Below, in pieces: positions 50,824 to 59,419 of a stretch of 64,000 nucleotides of DNA. The stretch is from the NCBI GenBank assembly GCA_016718345.1, contig JADKDN010000005.1, positions 124,001 through 188,000 of the forward strand. Reading direction: 5' to 3'. The first letter of the stretch is position 1. Each line of letters opens with the position of its first letter. This stretch comes from Flavobacterium sp. Its GTDB lineage: Bacteria > Bacteroidota > Bacteroidia > Flavobacteriales > Flavobacteriaceae. The notes below the pieces were generated by a model, which was not told where the DNA came from, searched no databases, and saw only the letters and a program-made list of their open reading frames with translations. The translations under genes and the position numbers were made by a program.

Positions 50824-51279
50824 ATGCAAATAAAAATAAATTGGGGAACCGCTATAATACTAGCATTTGGATTGTTTATGACCTTTATCTTGTATTTTGT
50901 GTTTAAAGTACAATCCAATAGTAAATACGATAATGAATTAGTTGTTGATGAATATTACAAACATGATGCTCATTTTGGAGATGAAATGATACGAGTACAA
51001 AATGCACACGATTTAGCTCAGAAACCCATTATAGTGTCAAATAATAATGGAATAACAGTTAATTTTCCTCTAGTCTTTGAACCTAAAGAAATAAAAGGAA
51101 AAGTGTCCCTATACAGACCGTCTAACAAAAAATTAGATTTTGAAGTTCCAATTTCATTATCTAGTTCAACTTTGCTCATACCTAAAACAAGTTTGGTAGG
51201 CGGTCGCTGGGACATTAATATGGAGTGGCAATACGAAGGCAAATCCTATTTAACCAAGGAAGTAATTTATATAAATTAA
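50824..51279 (+). CDS. ccoH: FixH/CcoH-family protein
   Basis: A 151-residue membrane protein with one N-terminal helix (WGTAIILAFGLFMTFILYFVF) and a periplasmic domain with VVDEYYKHDAHFGDEMIRVQ, a family feature (E-Y-Y-x-x), and a beta-sandwich end (LVGGRWDINMEWQYEGKSY). FixH/CcoH proteins are needed for cbb3 assembly or stability. It follows ccoG by 25 bases, so it is in the operon. Confidence 0.88.
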   Translation: MQIKINWGTAIILAFGLFMTFILYFVFKVQSNSKYDNELVVDEYYKHDAHFGDEMIRVQNAHDLAQKPIIVSNNNGITVNFPLVFEPKEIKGKVSLYRPSNKKLDFEVPISLSSSTLLIPKTSLVGGRWDINMEWQYEGKSYLTKEVIYIN

Positions 51280-51280
51280 T

Positions 51281-51379
51281 GATAGTAGACGGATAGATGA
51301 TAGACAAATAGAGAATTGTAAACTACAGTGAGTTTTCTAAAATCATAATCTATCATCTATATAGTCTATCATCTATATA
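51281..51379. repeat. Imperfect inverted and direct repeat before the TauE/SafE-like gene
   Basis: GATAGATGATAGAC (51292-51305) pairs with GTCTATCATCTATA (51364-51377), 13 of 14. The right arm is doubled: TCTATCATCTATATA at 51349-51363 and 51365-51379. It fills most of the gap before the next gene and could fold as a leader hairpin. Confidence 0.5.
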
Positions 51380-51388
51380 TCAAAAAAA

Positions 51389-52090
51389 ATGCTTTATACC
51401 GCTTTTATCTTTGGTTTAATTAGTAGTCTACATTGTATAGGAATGTGTGGACCCATAGCCATGATGCTGCCTGTCGATAGAAGCAATCAGACTAAAAAGA
51501 CATTACAAATTTTCACTTATCATTTAGGAAGATTGGCTGCTTATGCTTCAATCGGGTTTATTTTTGGTTTGTTTGGAAAAGGATTTTCTATGGCCGGACT
51601 ACAGCAAGAATTGTCGGTACTTCTGGGAATCATAATGATTGTTATAGTTGTAATTCCTGAGAAGGTGTTCATCGCTTACAATTTTTCAAAACCTATTTTT
51701 AAAGTAATTTCTAAAATTAAAACTGCACTGGGAAGTCAGTTTAAAAATAAAAGTTACCAATCTTTGTTTACCATTGGATTACTCAATGGCTTTTTACCTT
51801 GCGGAATGGTCTATGTCGCTTTATTTGGAGCGATTGCGATGCAAAGTCCAAGCTTAGGAATCTTATATATGCTTCTTTTTGGTTTAGGAACCGTTCCAAT
51901 GATGAGTAGTGTAGTGTATTTGAATTCTTTTTTAACACTTCCTTTCCGAAATAAAATCCAAAAAGTAATTCCTTATGTTGCAGTATGTATAGGAATACTA
52001 TTTATTCTAAGAGGATTAGGACTTGGAATTCCTTACATTTCTCCTAATACAGTGAGTTTGTTTGTTCAACAACAGCCCAATTGTCATTAA
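51389..52090 (+). CDS. TauE/SafE (DsbD_2-type) membrane protein linked to the cbb3 operon
   Basis: An intact 233-residue, six-helix protein. A Cys-bearing start FGLISSLHCIGMCGPIAMML and GLLNGFLPCGMVYVALFGA are typical of the PF13386 urease-accessory/TauE-like group often encoded after ccoH. These Cys (HCIGMC, LPCG) could bind or pass copper, and the protein may help cbb3 biogenesis, but the role is inferred from location. It converges with hemN with a 1-base gap. Confidence 0.82.
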   Translation: MLYTAFIFGLISSLHCIGMCGPIAMMLPVDRSNQTKKTLQIFTYHLGRLAAYASIGFIFGLFGKGFSMAGLQQELSVLLGIIMIVIVVIPEKVFIAYNFSKPIFKVISKIKTALGSQFKNKSYQSLFTIGLLNGFLPCGMVYVALFGAIAMQSPSLGILYMLLFGLGTVPMMSSVVYLNSFLTLPFRNKIQKVIPYVAVCIGILFILRGLGLGIPYISPNTVSLFVQQQPNCH

Positions 52091-52091
52091 A

Positions 52092-53246
52092 TTAAACAGT
52101 CATCGAAAAGAGCTCTGTTTCTGGTGCTTTTCGTTTTAACCTCAAATCAAATGCCATACAAATATTGCGAACAAATGGTTTACCTTTTTCAGTGATTTGT
52201 ATTCCATTTTTTGAAATTATCAGTAATCCATCGTTCTCCATTTCTTTCAATTGTATGATAATTTCTGGAATTTCGTTAAAATAATCTGATTCTTCTTCCC
52301 ATGAAGTTTCAAATTGGCACATTAGATTTAATATATGCTTTCTGATTTTTAAGTCTTCTTCAGTTAATATATGACCTCTCAGAACCGGTAATTTATCCCA
52401 TTCTAATAGTTGATAATAATCCTCTAAATTTTTAACATTTTGAGCAAAACCATACCAGCTGTCACTAATGGATGAAACGCCAAGCCCCACCATCAATTGT
52501 GTTTTTGATGAGCTGTAGCCCATAAAATTCCGATGTAAAGTATTGTTTTTAAATGCTTTATAAAGACTGTCGGTTTTCAATGCAAAATGATCCATTCCTA
52601 TTTCGTAATATTCATTTTCATACAGCAACTCTTTACCTATTTCATATAATCTTCTTTTTGCATCATCTCTTGGAACATCTTCGTCTTTAAAACCACGTTG
52701 CCCATTTCCTTTTATCCATGGAACATGAGCATAACTGTAAAAAGCAAGTCTGTCAGGTTCAAGAGATTTTGTTTTTTCAATAGTATCAATCACGTCGTCC
52801 ATTTCTTGAAAAGGAAGTCCGAAGATAATATCGTGACCAATAGAGGTATAACCAATTTCTTTTGCCCAAAAAGTGACTTTAGCAACATTGTGAAAGGGTT
52901 GTTCCCTATGAATGGCTTTTTGTACTTTTTCGGAGTAATCTTGAACTCCAAAACTCACTCTACGAAAGCCTAAATCGTATAATTTTTGTAAATGCTGTCT
53001 CGTTGTATTGTTGGGATGTCCTTCAAAACTTTTGTTACAACCGCAAAACGTGCATAAACTTTCGCAAAAAGGAAGGTGAATGTAAAGGCTTATTCCTTCT
53101 TTGTCGTTACTTTCTTCAAATGACTTTTTAAAAGAGTCAATCCAATTTTGAGTGGTAAAACCTATTTCGTCCCAATACGGTACAGTTGGATAACTCGTAT
53201 ACCTTGGTCCAGGAACATTATACTTTTGAATGAGTGATGTTTTCAT
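52092..53246 (-). CDS. hemN: Oxygen-independent coproporphyrinogen III oxidase, internally deleted
   Basis: The frame is intact, 384 residues, from the start MKTSLIQKYNVPGPRYTSYP. The radical-SAM motif FCESLCTFCGCNK is near residue 60, then directly FEGHPNNTTRQHL, RRVSFGVQDYSEKV and a C-terminal HemN domain. Normal HemN has about 455 residues; comparing with E. coli HemN from memory, about 69 residues between CGCNK and the S-F-E-G strand are missing, including the GGGTPT SAM-binding motif. Without it the protein should be inactive. The gene has an FNR-like operator upstream. An ATG at 53270 is possible but lies within the -7 element. Confidence 0.88.
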   Translation of the reverse strand: MKTSLIQKYNVPGPRYTSYPTVPYWDEIGFTTQNWIDSFKKSFEESNDKEGISLYIHLPFCESLCTFCGCNKSFEGHPNNTTRQHLQKLYDLGFRRVSFGVQDYSEKVQKAIHREQPFHNVAKVTFWAKEIGYTSIGHDIIFGLPFQEMDDVIDTIEKTKSLEPDRLAFYSYAHVPWIKGNGQRGFKDEDVPRDDAKRRLYEIGKELLYENEYYEIGMDHFALKTDSLYKAFKNNTLHRNFMGYSSSKTQLMVGLGVSSISDSWYGFAQNVKNLEDYYQLLEWDKLPVLRGHILTEEDLKIRKHILNLMCQFETSWEEESDYFNEIPEIIIQLKEMENDGLLIISKNGIQITEKGKPFVRNICMAFDLRLKRKAPETELFSMTV

Positions 53247-53267
53247 GATGAAAATAATTACAGTAAT

Positions 53268-53275
53268 CAAAAGTA
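53268..53275 (-). promoter_or_regulatory. Putative -7 element of hemN
   Basis: The minus strand reads TACTTTTG (TAnnTTTG), 22 bases before the ATG at 53246, and 33 bases (centre to centre) from the FNR-like palindrome. Confidence 0.6.
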
Positions 53276-53297
53276 AAGGGACTATGCAATAATTAAA

Positions 53298-53311
53298 ATG
53301 ATAATTATCAT
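53298..53311. promoter_or_regulatory. FNR-like palindromic operator upstream of hemN
   Basis: ATGATAATTATCAT, identical to the site before ccoS. The spacing to the -7 element, 33 bases, is also identical. Confidence 0.75.
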
Positions 53312-53353
53312 GGTCCGAACTTATCCATTATCTCAATGAATTTGAATTATTTT

Positions 53354-53429
53354 TACCTTTGTGCTAGAGATGGTCTTCACAAAAAAACTTGGCCAATTTG
53401 ATCTTTTCAATTCTATAAAAAGCAAATAG
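53354..53429 (+). other. Orphan promoter-like element and 19-codon ORF
   Basis: TACCTTTG at 53354-53361 matches TAnnTTTG and faces right. From 53370 an ATG opens 19 codons (MVFTKKLGQFDLFNSIKSK) to a stop at 53429. No larger gene follows; the rest of the gap to 53530 is AT-rich and featureless. It may be a small peptide, a leader, a remnant or chance. Confidence 0.25.
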
Positions 53430-53530
53430 TTTTGTTTGATTTGAATTTTTATATTGAAATTCAAAATCAATTTTTGAAATTTCATTAGTGTTATTTGTTT
53501 TGGTTATAACTAATTTGCAAGAAGTTCTTC

Positions 53531-55622
53531 TTACCTTTTTGATTGAAATTGTTTGATTTTTACTTCTAAAACTATTGAATTTTCTTTTTTCGCATTTTTG
53601 GTATTGGTAAAAAACTGAATGTTATTTTCCAATTGAAAAATTTCATTCTGGATTTCATCAATTTTGCGTATCAAGAATATTTTTTCGTTTTCTAATTTTC
53701 GAGCATCGTTACTTTCTGAAAGCTGATCAATCTTGTTAGAAAATCGCATCATTTCGGTGTCTCTCTTGCTCAGGCTCAGTTTTTCAAACAAAGCATCCAA
53801 TATTTTATTGAATTTTCCTTCAATATGCCTTCTTGGGAAAGGTACTTTTCCAAAGCTCTTCCAAGTTTCAATATGTAGTTTTATCGCATCTAAATCGGTC
53901 TTATGATTGCCTGTCATTTCAAAAGCTTTAAGAGATTCTAAGTAGTCTTTTTTCTCAAAAGCTTCAATTTCTTCTGCATTTTCTTCCGATTTATGTTCTT
54001 TGACTTTTTCAAAATAACTGTTGCAAGCACCTCTAAACTCTGCCCATAATTTATCGGAATATTTTCTAGGAACATGGCCAATTTCTTTCCATTCTTCCTG
54101 AATTTTCTTCATGATTGGGGTTGTAGTGGCAAAATCGGTGCTGTCTTGTAATTCTTTTGCTTTAGCAACTAAATCTTGCTTTTTGCTAAGGTTATCATTT
54201 TGGTCTTTTTTAATGTCTTTATAAAATGAATTTTTCAAAACATTAAAACTTCTAACCGCATTTTTTAAAACTAGCCCAGGTTTCTTCATTTACGTCACTA
54301 GGTACTTTTCCTGCTACAAAAAACTCGTTGCGTAACGCTTCAACTTTTTCAACCTGAGATAGCCAAGCCGCATGAGTAGTTACTTTTTCTTGAGCTAAAA
54401 CTTCAATTTTTGCAATAATTTCTTTTTTGACGGCAAGATTTTCAAGTTCAGTTCCTCTCAATTTCTCGAAAAGTAATTCTCTTTTGTCGTGAATTTGTTT
54501 GGTTAAATCACTGAATTTATTCCATATTTCTTCACGGTGTTCTCTAGATACAGGTCCAATGTCTTCTTTCCAAATTCGGTGTAAATCTTGAAGTTCTCTA
54601 AAAGCCTTGTTAATATCTGCTTCATTGACCAACTCTTCAACACGAGTGATGATTTTTTGTTTTTGTTCTAAATTGTGTTTGAAATCAATATCTCGGGCTT
54701 CTCTGTCAAGGTGTAAATAATCATAAAAATTTTCAACGTGAAAATGATAATTATTCCAAACGTGGTTGTATTTATCTTTTGGAATTGCACCTGCATTTTT
54801 CCAACGTTCTCTCAAATCATTGAAGTGTTTCAACGAATCTTTGATGTTTTCTTGTGGATTTATAAGGTTTTTCAATTCTTCAACAATAGCCAAACGATTT
54901 TCAAGATTGGCTTTTAAATTGGATTGAAGGCTTTTAAAATGGGTATTTTTTCTTTCTCTGTATTGAGAGTATAAATGGTCAAACTTAGTTTTTAAAGGAA
55001 GATGATAGTGGAAATCTTCTGTTGAATCTGGATTTTCAGCATGAAACTCGTCTTTCTTTTCTTCGATGAAATGGTGGTATTTAGATAAAAATGCTTTTTT
55101 AACTTCTTCCACATGGTCTTTCACCGCCATAACCTTTTCATTGGCTACGAGAGTTTCTAATTCTGTTACAAGAGCTTCCATCGTTAAGGCTTCGTAATCT
55201 TGTAGAGGAATTTCATGACGAACCGTTTCATCTTCACTTTCGGCAGCATTTACATTTGCAATAGCGTTGATGATATCATTGGTTCCATGTTCGTAGACTA
55301 AGGCATCATCAGCTAATTCTTCTGGGGTAAGCTCTATGGTATGGCTATCGTCTGCAATTGCATTTTCAACTTCAGCAGTTTCCTCGGTAGCTATTTTACT
55401 TTCAGCAATTTCTTCGCCAACTAAGTCTTCTACCTCTGGTACATCATTGATTTCTGCGACAATTGGTGCTTCCACTTCAGTATCTGGTACTAATTCAGGA
55501 ACGGTCTCAACAACGGTTTCTGAAGTAGTCGTAGTTTCATTTTTAGATTGAATTATTTCAGTCGATTCAATAGTTTTATCTCCATCTGCTGCTAGCAGGT
55601 TATCATTCTTTTCTTCTAACAT
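53531..55622 (-). CDS. DUF349 domain-containing protein, one frameshift
   Basis: About 697 residues. The N-terminal ~150 residues are acidic and low-complexity (Glu/Thr/Val-rich). The rest consists of repeated DUF349 units of about 70-75 residues, each with a W-x-x-x-G-x-V/I-P-K/R type motif: RWKNAGAIPKDKYNHVW, IWKEDIGPVSREHREEIW, EWKEIGHVPRKYSDKLW and WKSFGKVPFPRRHIEGKF. The frame changes near 54270 (KNAVRSFNVLKNSFYKDIK continues). The protein is predicted cytoplasmic and coiled-coil; its function is unknown. Confidence 0.82.
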
Positions 55623-55659
55623 TTTATAAAATGTGTAAGGTTCCTAATTTTTTGAAGGC

Positions 55660-55667
55660 GAAAGATA
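55660..55667 (-). promoter_or_regulatory. Possible -7 element of the DUF349 gene
   Basis: The minus strand reads TATCTTTC, one base off TAnnTTTG, 38 bases before the start at 55622. Confidence 0.3.
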
Positions 55668-55799
55668 CTAAAGACACACTAAAATTCAAAGGAAAAGCAA
55701 TATTTATAGTGATTTAATGCTTAAAATAGCTTACAAAGGAGTCCTTTTTTTCAAATAGAGTGAAGAAAACAGTCATTTTGTGAATAAATTCAATAAAAG

Positions 55800-56540
55800 T
55801 TATTCATTCCATATTTCCCACGCTTTTTCTGCTTGAAAAACGAGCATGTCCATTCCGTTTTTGGTAATTGCTCCACACTCTTTAGCTTTTTTCAAGAATT
55901 GGGTTTCGCTAGGATTGTAAATTAAATCAAAAGCAATGTGTTTCGATGTAAAATAAGGATACGGAATTTCTGGAAATTCATGCGTATTTGGACTTGTACC
56001 AAGTGGAGTGGTATTGATAACTATTTGGAAATCGTCAAAAGTTTTTGCATCTATTTGATTGTAGTGAATGGAGTTTTCGGAAGTTTTCCTAGAAACATAA
56101 CTATACTCTATTCCCAATTCTTCAAGAGCAAAAGCCACTGCCTTTGAAGCGCCTCCAGTCCCAAGAATAAGAGCATTTTTGTGATGAGATTGGAGTAGGG
56201 GCTCTAATGATTTTTTAAACCCATAATAATCTGAATTATCTCCTTTTAGCAAACCCTCTTTGGTGATTTTAATAACATTTACAGCTCTCATTTTTGAGGC
56301 TCTTTCTGACAACTCGTCAAGAAAAGGAATGACCACTTCTTTGTAGGGAATGGTTACGTTCAATCCAATTAAATCAGGATTATTCTTGATAATTTCAGGA
56401 AATTCATCAATATTTTGAATGTCAAAGTTTTCGTAGGTGCACTCTTGTGCTTCCTCTTTTTGGAATCGTTCCGTAAAATAGTTTTTTGAAAAGGAATAGC
56501 TGATGTTTCTTCCAACAAGTCCAAATTGCTTTCGTGACAT
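55800..56540 (-). CDS. aroE: Shikimate dehydrogenase
   Basis: An intact 246-residue NADP-dependent oxidoreductase reducing 3-dehydroshikimate to shikimate for aromatic amino acid synthesis. The substrate domain has FGLVGRNISYSFSKNYF (Ser-x-Ser), LIGLNVTIPYKEVVIPFL with the catalytic Lys, and GDNSDYYGFKKSL. The NADP site is ALILGTGGASKAVAFAL, followed by NTTPLGTSPN. The start MSRKQFGLVG is 9 bases after the stop of the TPR gene on the same strand. Confidence 0.94.
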   Translation of the reverse strand: MSRKQFGLVGRNISYSFSKNYFTERFQKEEAQECTYENFDIQNIDEFPEIIKNNPDLIGLNVTIPYKEVVIPFLDELSERASKMRAVNVIKITKEGLLKGDNSDYYGFKKSLEPLLQSHHKNALILGTGGASKAVAFALEELGIEYSYVSRKTSENSIHYNQIDAKTFDDFQIVINTTPLGTSPNTHEFPEIPYPYFTSKHIAFDLIYNPSETQFLKKAKECGAITKNGMDMLVFQAEKAWEIWNE

Positions 56541-56549
56541 TTAATACTA

Positions 56550-57947
56550 TTAATTTTTGTATTTAGTAATGGCGTTTTGAATCATTCTTCTATCCCAAAT
56601 GGTTGGAAATAAATCTTTTAAAATAGTATGATTTTTAAAATTCAATCGCAAACCATTACTCAAGTGAAACTTTCCTTTTTTATCATCATACAACATAAAA
56701 TACAATCCCGCTAAACGGTATTCAATTTCGAATTCCTCAGGGAAATATTCTGATGCTTGTAATAACGTTTGAATAGCACTTGTAAATTCACCTTGAAACA
56801 AAAGAGTATCCACCCAAAATAACCAAGTATCCAATTGATAATCACCATATTCGACTGCTTTTCTGTATCCGAATTCAGCATCTTCAAACAACTCCATTTC
56901 TTTGTTAATTGTGGCAAAGCGCTTCCAGTAAAAGCGATTTTCATTGTCGATGCTCAACGCTTTATTGACATAAAATAATGCTTTTTCGTATTTTTTTTGA
57001 CGAACATAAAAGTCGGTTATAGCTATCCAACCCTTGTCTAACAAAGGATCTTCATGAACGGTTTTGTTAAAAAACTTTAATGCCAATGCTTTGTTGCCTA
57101 GTTTTTCATGGCATTTACCAATGCGCAATAACGCATAAGACGTTGGATCGTCTAATTCTATGGTTCTATTGTAGCTTTCAATTGCTTCTTTATATCTTTT
57201 GAGTCTTTCCAGAGATTTTGCTTTCTCCATAAAAGCACCCAAAAATTCATCGTCAATTAAAGTAGCATAATCAAAAGCCTTTAGAGCTTCTTCGTATTTT
57301 TTCAAGCCATAATTCAATCTTCCTATTTGATGCCAAGCAATTTCACTGTAGGGATTTTTATCAATGTATTTATTGAGATATTCAATGGCTTGTTCGTTTT
57401 GATCCAAAAATTCAAAGCAATAAACTACATTATATAAGGCAGTTTGGTCGTCTAAATCTTCTTCCAAACATTTGATGAAATTTTCTTTGGCCAATTCTAA
57501 ATTATCCATAAAAAGATATTCCATACCAATTAAATTATACACATCAGCATAGTCATCGGTGTACTTTAAAGCAGTTTTCAATAATTCTACTGCTTTTTCG
57601 TGATTATCTCTTTTGGAATAAATATTGGCTTTTTGAATGTAAATCTCTTCGTTGTGAGGCTCAATTGCGAATAATTCGTTAAGTAATTTTTCAGCCAAAT
57701 CAAGTTTGTCATCATAGACCAACATTTCTACCTGAACGAGTTTTAATACAGTTGATTTGGGATGCTGTTCTAGTGCTAATTTTAAGGCTTTTTTTGCCAA
57801 AGAGGCCTTACCCATATCGAGATAATGAAGAATAATTTCTTCAAATTCCTCGGAATCAAAAAAGAGAATCTTGTTGGTCTTCAACATGGATTCAAATTTT
57901 GATAAGGATAAGTTATAGTCGTCTTCGTCTTCGTCGCTTAAATGCAT
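56550..57947 (-). CDS. Tetratricopeptide repeat protein
   Basis: An intact 465-residue protein built almost wholly from TPR helices, about eleven repeats, e.g. NLIGMEYLFMDNLELAKENF, HQIGRLNYGLKKYEEALKAF and LRIGKCHEKLGNKALALKFF. It has an acidic start (MHLSDEDEDDYNLSL) and no signal peptide, so it is likely a cytoplasmic scaffold. It lies next to aroE in the same direction; the partner is unknown. Confidence 0.85.
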   Translation of the reverse strand: MHLSDEDEDDYNLSLSKFESMLKTNKILFFDSEEFEEIILHYLDMGKASLAKKALKLALEQHPKSTVLKLVQVEMLVYDDKLDLAEKLLNELFAIEPHNEEIYIQKANIYSKRDNHEKAVELLKTALKYTDDYADVYNLIGMEYLFMDNLELAKENFIKCLEEDLDDQTALYNVVYCFEFLDQNEQAIEYLNKYIDKNPYSEIAWHQIGRLNYGLKKYEEALKAFDYATLIDDEFLGAFMEKAKSLERLKRYKEAIESYNRTIELDDPTSYALLRIGKCHEKLGNKALALKFFNKTVHEDPLLDKGWIAITDFYVRQKKYEKALFYVNKALSIDNENRFYWKRFATINKEMELFEDAEFGYRKAVEYGDYQLDTWLFWVDTLLFQGEFTSAIQTLLQASEYFPEEFEIEYRLAGLYFMLYDDKKGKFHLSNGLRLNFKNHTILKDLFPTIWDRRMIQNAITKYKN

Positions 57948-58056
57948 AGCTTTTTCTTTAAAATTATCCTAACTAAAATTAGGCAACCTAGTTCTTGATG
58001 TGAGGAAAATTTTTAATTGTTGTGAACAATTTAATTAACAAAAATGTAACAGTTAA

Positions 58057-59253
58057 TTATTCTTTGTTTTGTTCTTGTAGAACTTCATCCATGGCTTCAA
58101 GAAGTATAGCGCAACCCTCTTGAATTTCTTCCTTGGAAATAGTTAGTGGTGGTGTAATTCGTATTGCACAACCTTCAAAGAGCAACCAAAATAAAATCAA
58201 CCCTTTATCTTGGCATTTAAAAATTACTGAATTGGTAATTTCGGGGCTTTGCGTCATTGCTGCCAACATCAATCCTTTTCCTCTTATTTCTTGTATCAAA
58301 GGATGTACCAAAAGTGTTCGGAAGAGTTTTTCTTTCTCTAAAGCTTCTTGCATAAGTTCCGTTTCGGTAATTTCTTGCAAGGTAGCCAAGCATGCTGCCG
58401 CTATGACAGGGTGTCCGCCAAAAGTGGTGATATGTCCTAATTTTGGGTTATCACTCAGTAAATCCATGTGTGCTGCCGAAGCAACAAAAGCGCCCACAGG
58501 CATTCCGCCTCCCATGCCTTTTCCTAAAATCACGACATCGGGTACTATATTGTAATTCTGAAAGCCAAATAATTTTCCGGTTCTTCCAAAACCCGGTTGG
58601 ATTTCATCAATGAGCAACAGCGCACCGACTTCATTACAATGTTGTCTTACTTTGAGTAAAAAATCATTTTCGGGTTGGATAAAACCAGCGCCACCTTGAA
58701 TACTTTCCAATATAATTCCAGCAGTTTTGGTAGTGATTTTTTGGATATCGCTTTCGTTGTTGAAAGTAATGAAATCAACATCTTGTATGAGAGGTCCAAA
58801 AATTTGTTTGCGTTCTTCAAATCCCATTACACTCATAGAACCCATTGTATTACCGTGATAGGCATTGTAACAGGAAATAAATTGACTTCTTCCAGTAACA
58901 CGTCTTGCTAGTTTTAGCGCACCTTCTGTTGCCTCGGTTCCTGAGTTAACTAAGTAGGTTTTTTCTAAAGGTTTTGGTAGGAGTGAAGCGAGTAATTTAC
59001 AATATTCAACCGCTGGATTTTGGGAATATTCGCCATAAACCATAACATGCGAATATTTATCCAATTGATTTTTGATAGCATCATTTACCCGTTTGTTTTG
59101 ATGTCCTAAGGAACAGGCGGAAACTCCCGCTACAAAATCTAAATATTTTTTGTTGTTGGTATCGTAAATATAAGAACCTATAGCATGTGAAATTTCCATA
59201 CCCAATGGATAAGGAGACGTTTGCGCTTGGTATTTGAGGAAATCGGGATTCAT
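58057..59253 (-). CDS. Class III PLP-dependent aminotransferase (acetylornithine/ornithine aminotransferase-like)
   Basis: An intact 398-residue fold-type I enzyme. Cofactor and substrate motifs: YLVNSGTEATEGALKLARR (phosphate), YHGNTMGSMSVMG, LLLIDEIQPGFGRTGKLFG (with the PLP-N1 Asp) and the Schiff-base Lys in ILGKGMGGGMPVGAF. The set fits the acetylornithine/ornithine/4-aminobutyrate aminotransferase group; the actual substrate cannot be set from sequence. The gene stands between the OstA-like gene and the TPR gene on the same strand. Confidence 0.9.
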   Translation of the reverse strand: MNPDFLKYQAQTSPYPLGMEISHAIGSYIYDTNNKKYLDFVAGVSACSLGHQNKRVNDAIKNQLDKYSHVMVYGEYSQNPAVEYCKLLASLLPKPLEKTYLVNSGTEATEGALKLARRVTGRSQFISCYNAYHGNTMGSMSVMGFEERKQIFGPLIQDVDFITFNNESDIQKITTKTAGIILESIQGGAGFIQPENDFLLKVRQHCNEVGALLLIDEIQPGFGRTGKLFGFQNYNIVPDVVILGKGMGGGMPVGAFVASAAHMDLLSDNPKLGHITTFGGHPVIAAACLATLQEITETELMQEALEKEKLFRTLLVHPLIQEIRGKGLMLAAMTQSPEITNSVIFKCQDKGLILFWLLFEGCAIRITPPLTISKEEIQEGCAILLEAMDEVLQEQNKE

Positions 59254-59264
59254 TTTATTGGTTT

Positions 59265-59272
59265 CAAAAATA
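59265..59272 (-). promoter_or_regulatory. Possible -7 element of the aminotransferase gene
   Basis: The minus strand reads TATTTTTG (TAnnTTTG), 12 bases before the start at 59253, giving a very short leader. Confidence 0.35.
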
Positions 59273-59342
59273 GTTTACAACCCTGCCTGTAGGCTTAAAG
59301 GTATTCACTTTGATGCATTTTGCTTTCGGCTCCTAAAATCTT

Positions 59343-59401
59343 TACCGCAGATTCGCAGATCAAGATGTAGAATTTACTTCAAAATCTGCGAATCTGTGGT
59401 A
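59343..59401. repeat. Intergenic inverted repeat, Flavobacterium-type
   Basis: TACCGCAGATTCGCAGAT (59343-59360) pairs with ATCTGCGAATCTGTGGTA (59384-59401), 17 of 18 with one G-T. A T-run follows on the plus strand, although no plus-strand gene precedes it. GCAGATTCGCAGAT-like units are common between genes in flavobacteria, from memory. Confidence 0.6.
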
Positions 59402-59419
59402 GTCTTTTTTAACCTTAAA

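Noticed and set aside
55336..55551. Ser/Thr-rich plus-strand ORF
   Set aside because: It is the reverse of the acidic low-complexity start of the DUF349 protein.
57948..58056. Small gene between the TPR and aminotransferase genes
   Set aside because: The 109-base gap has no open frame with a plausible start and no hairpin of note.
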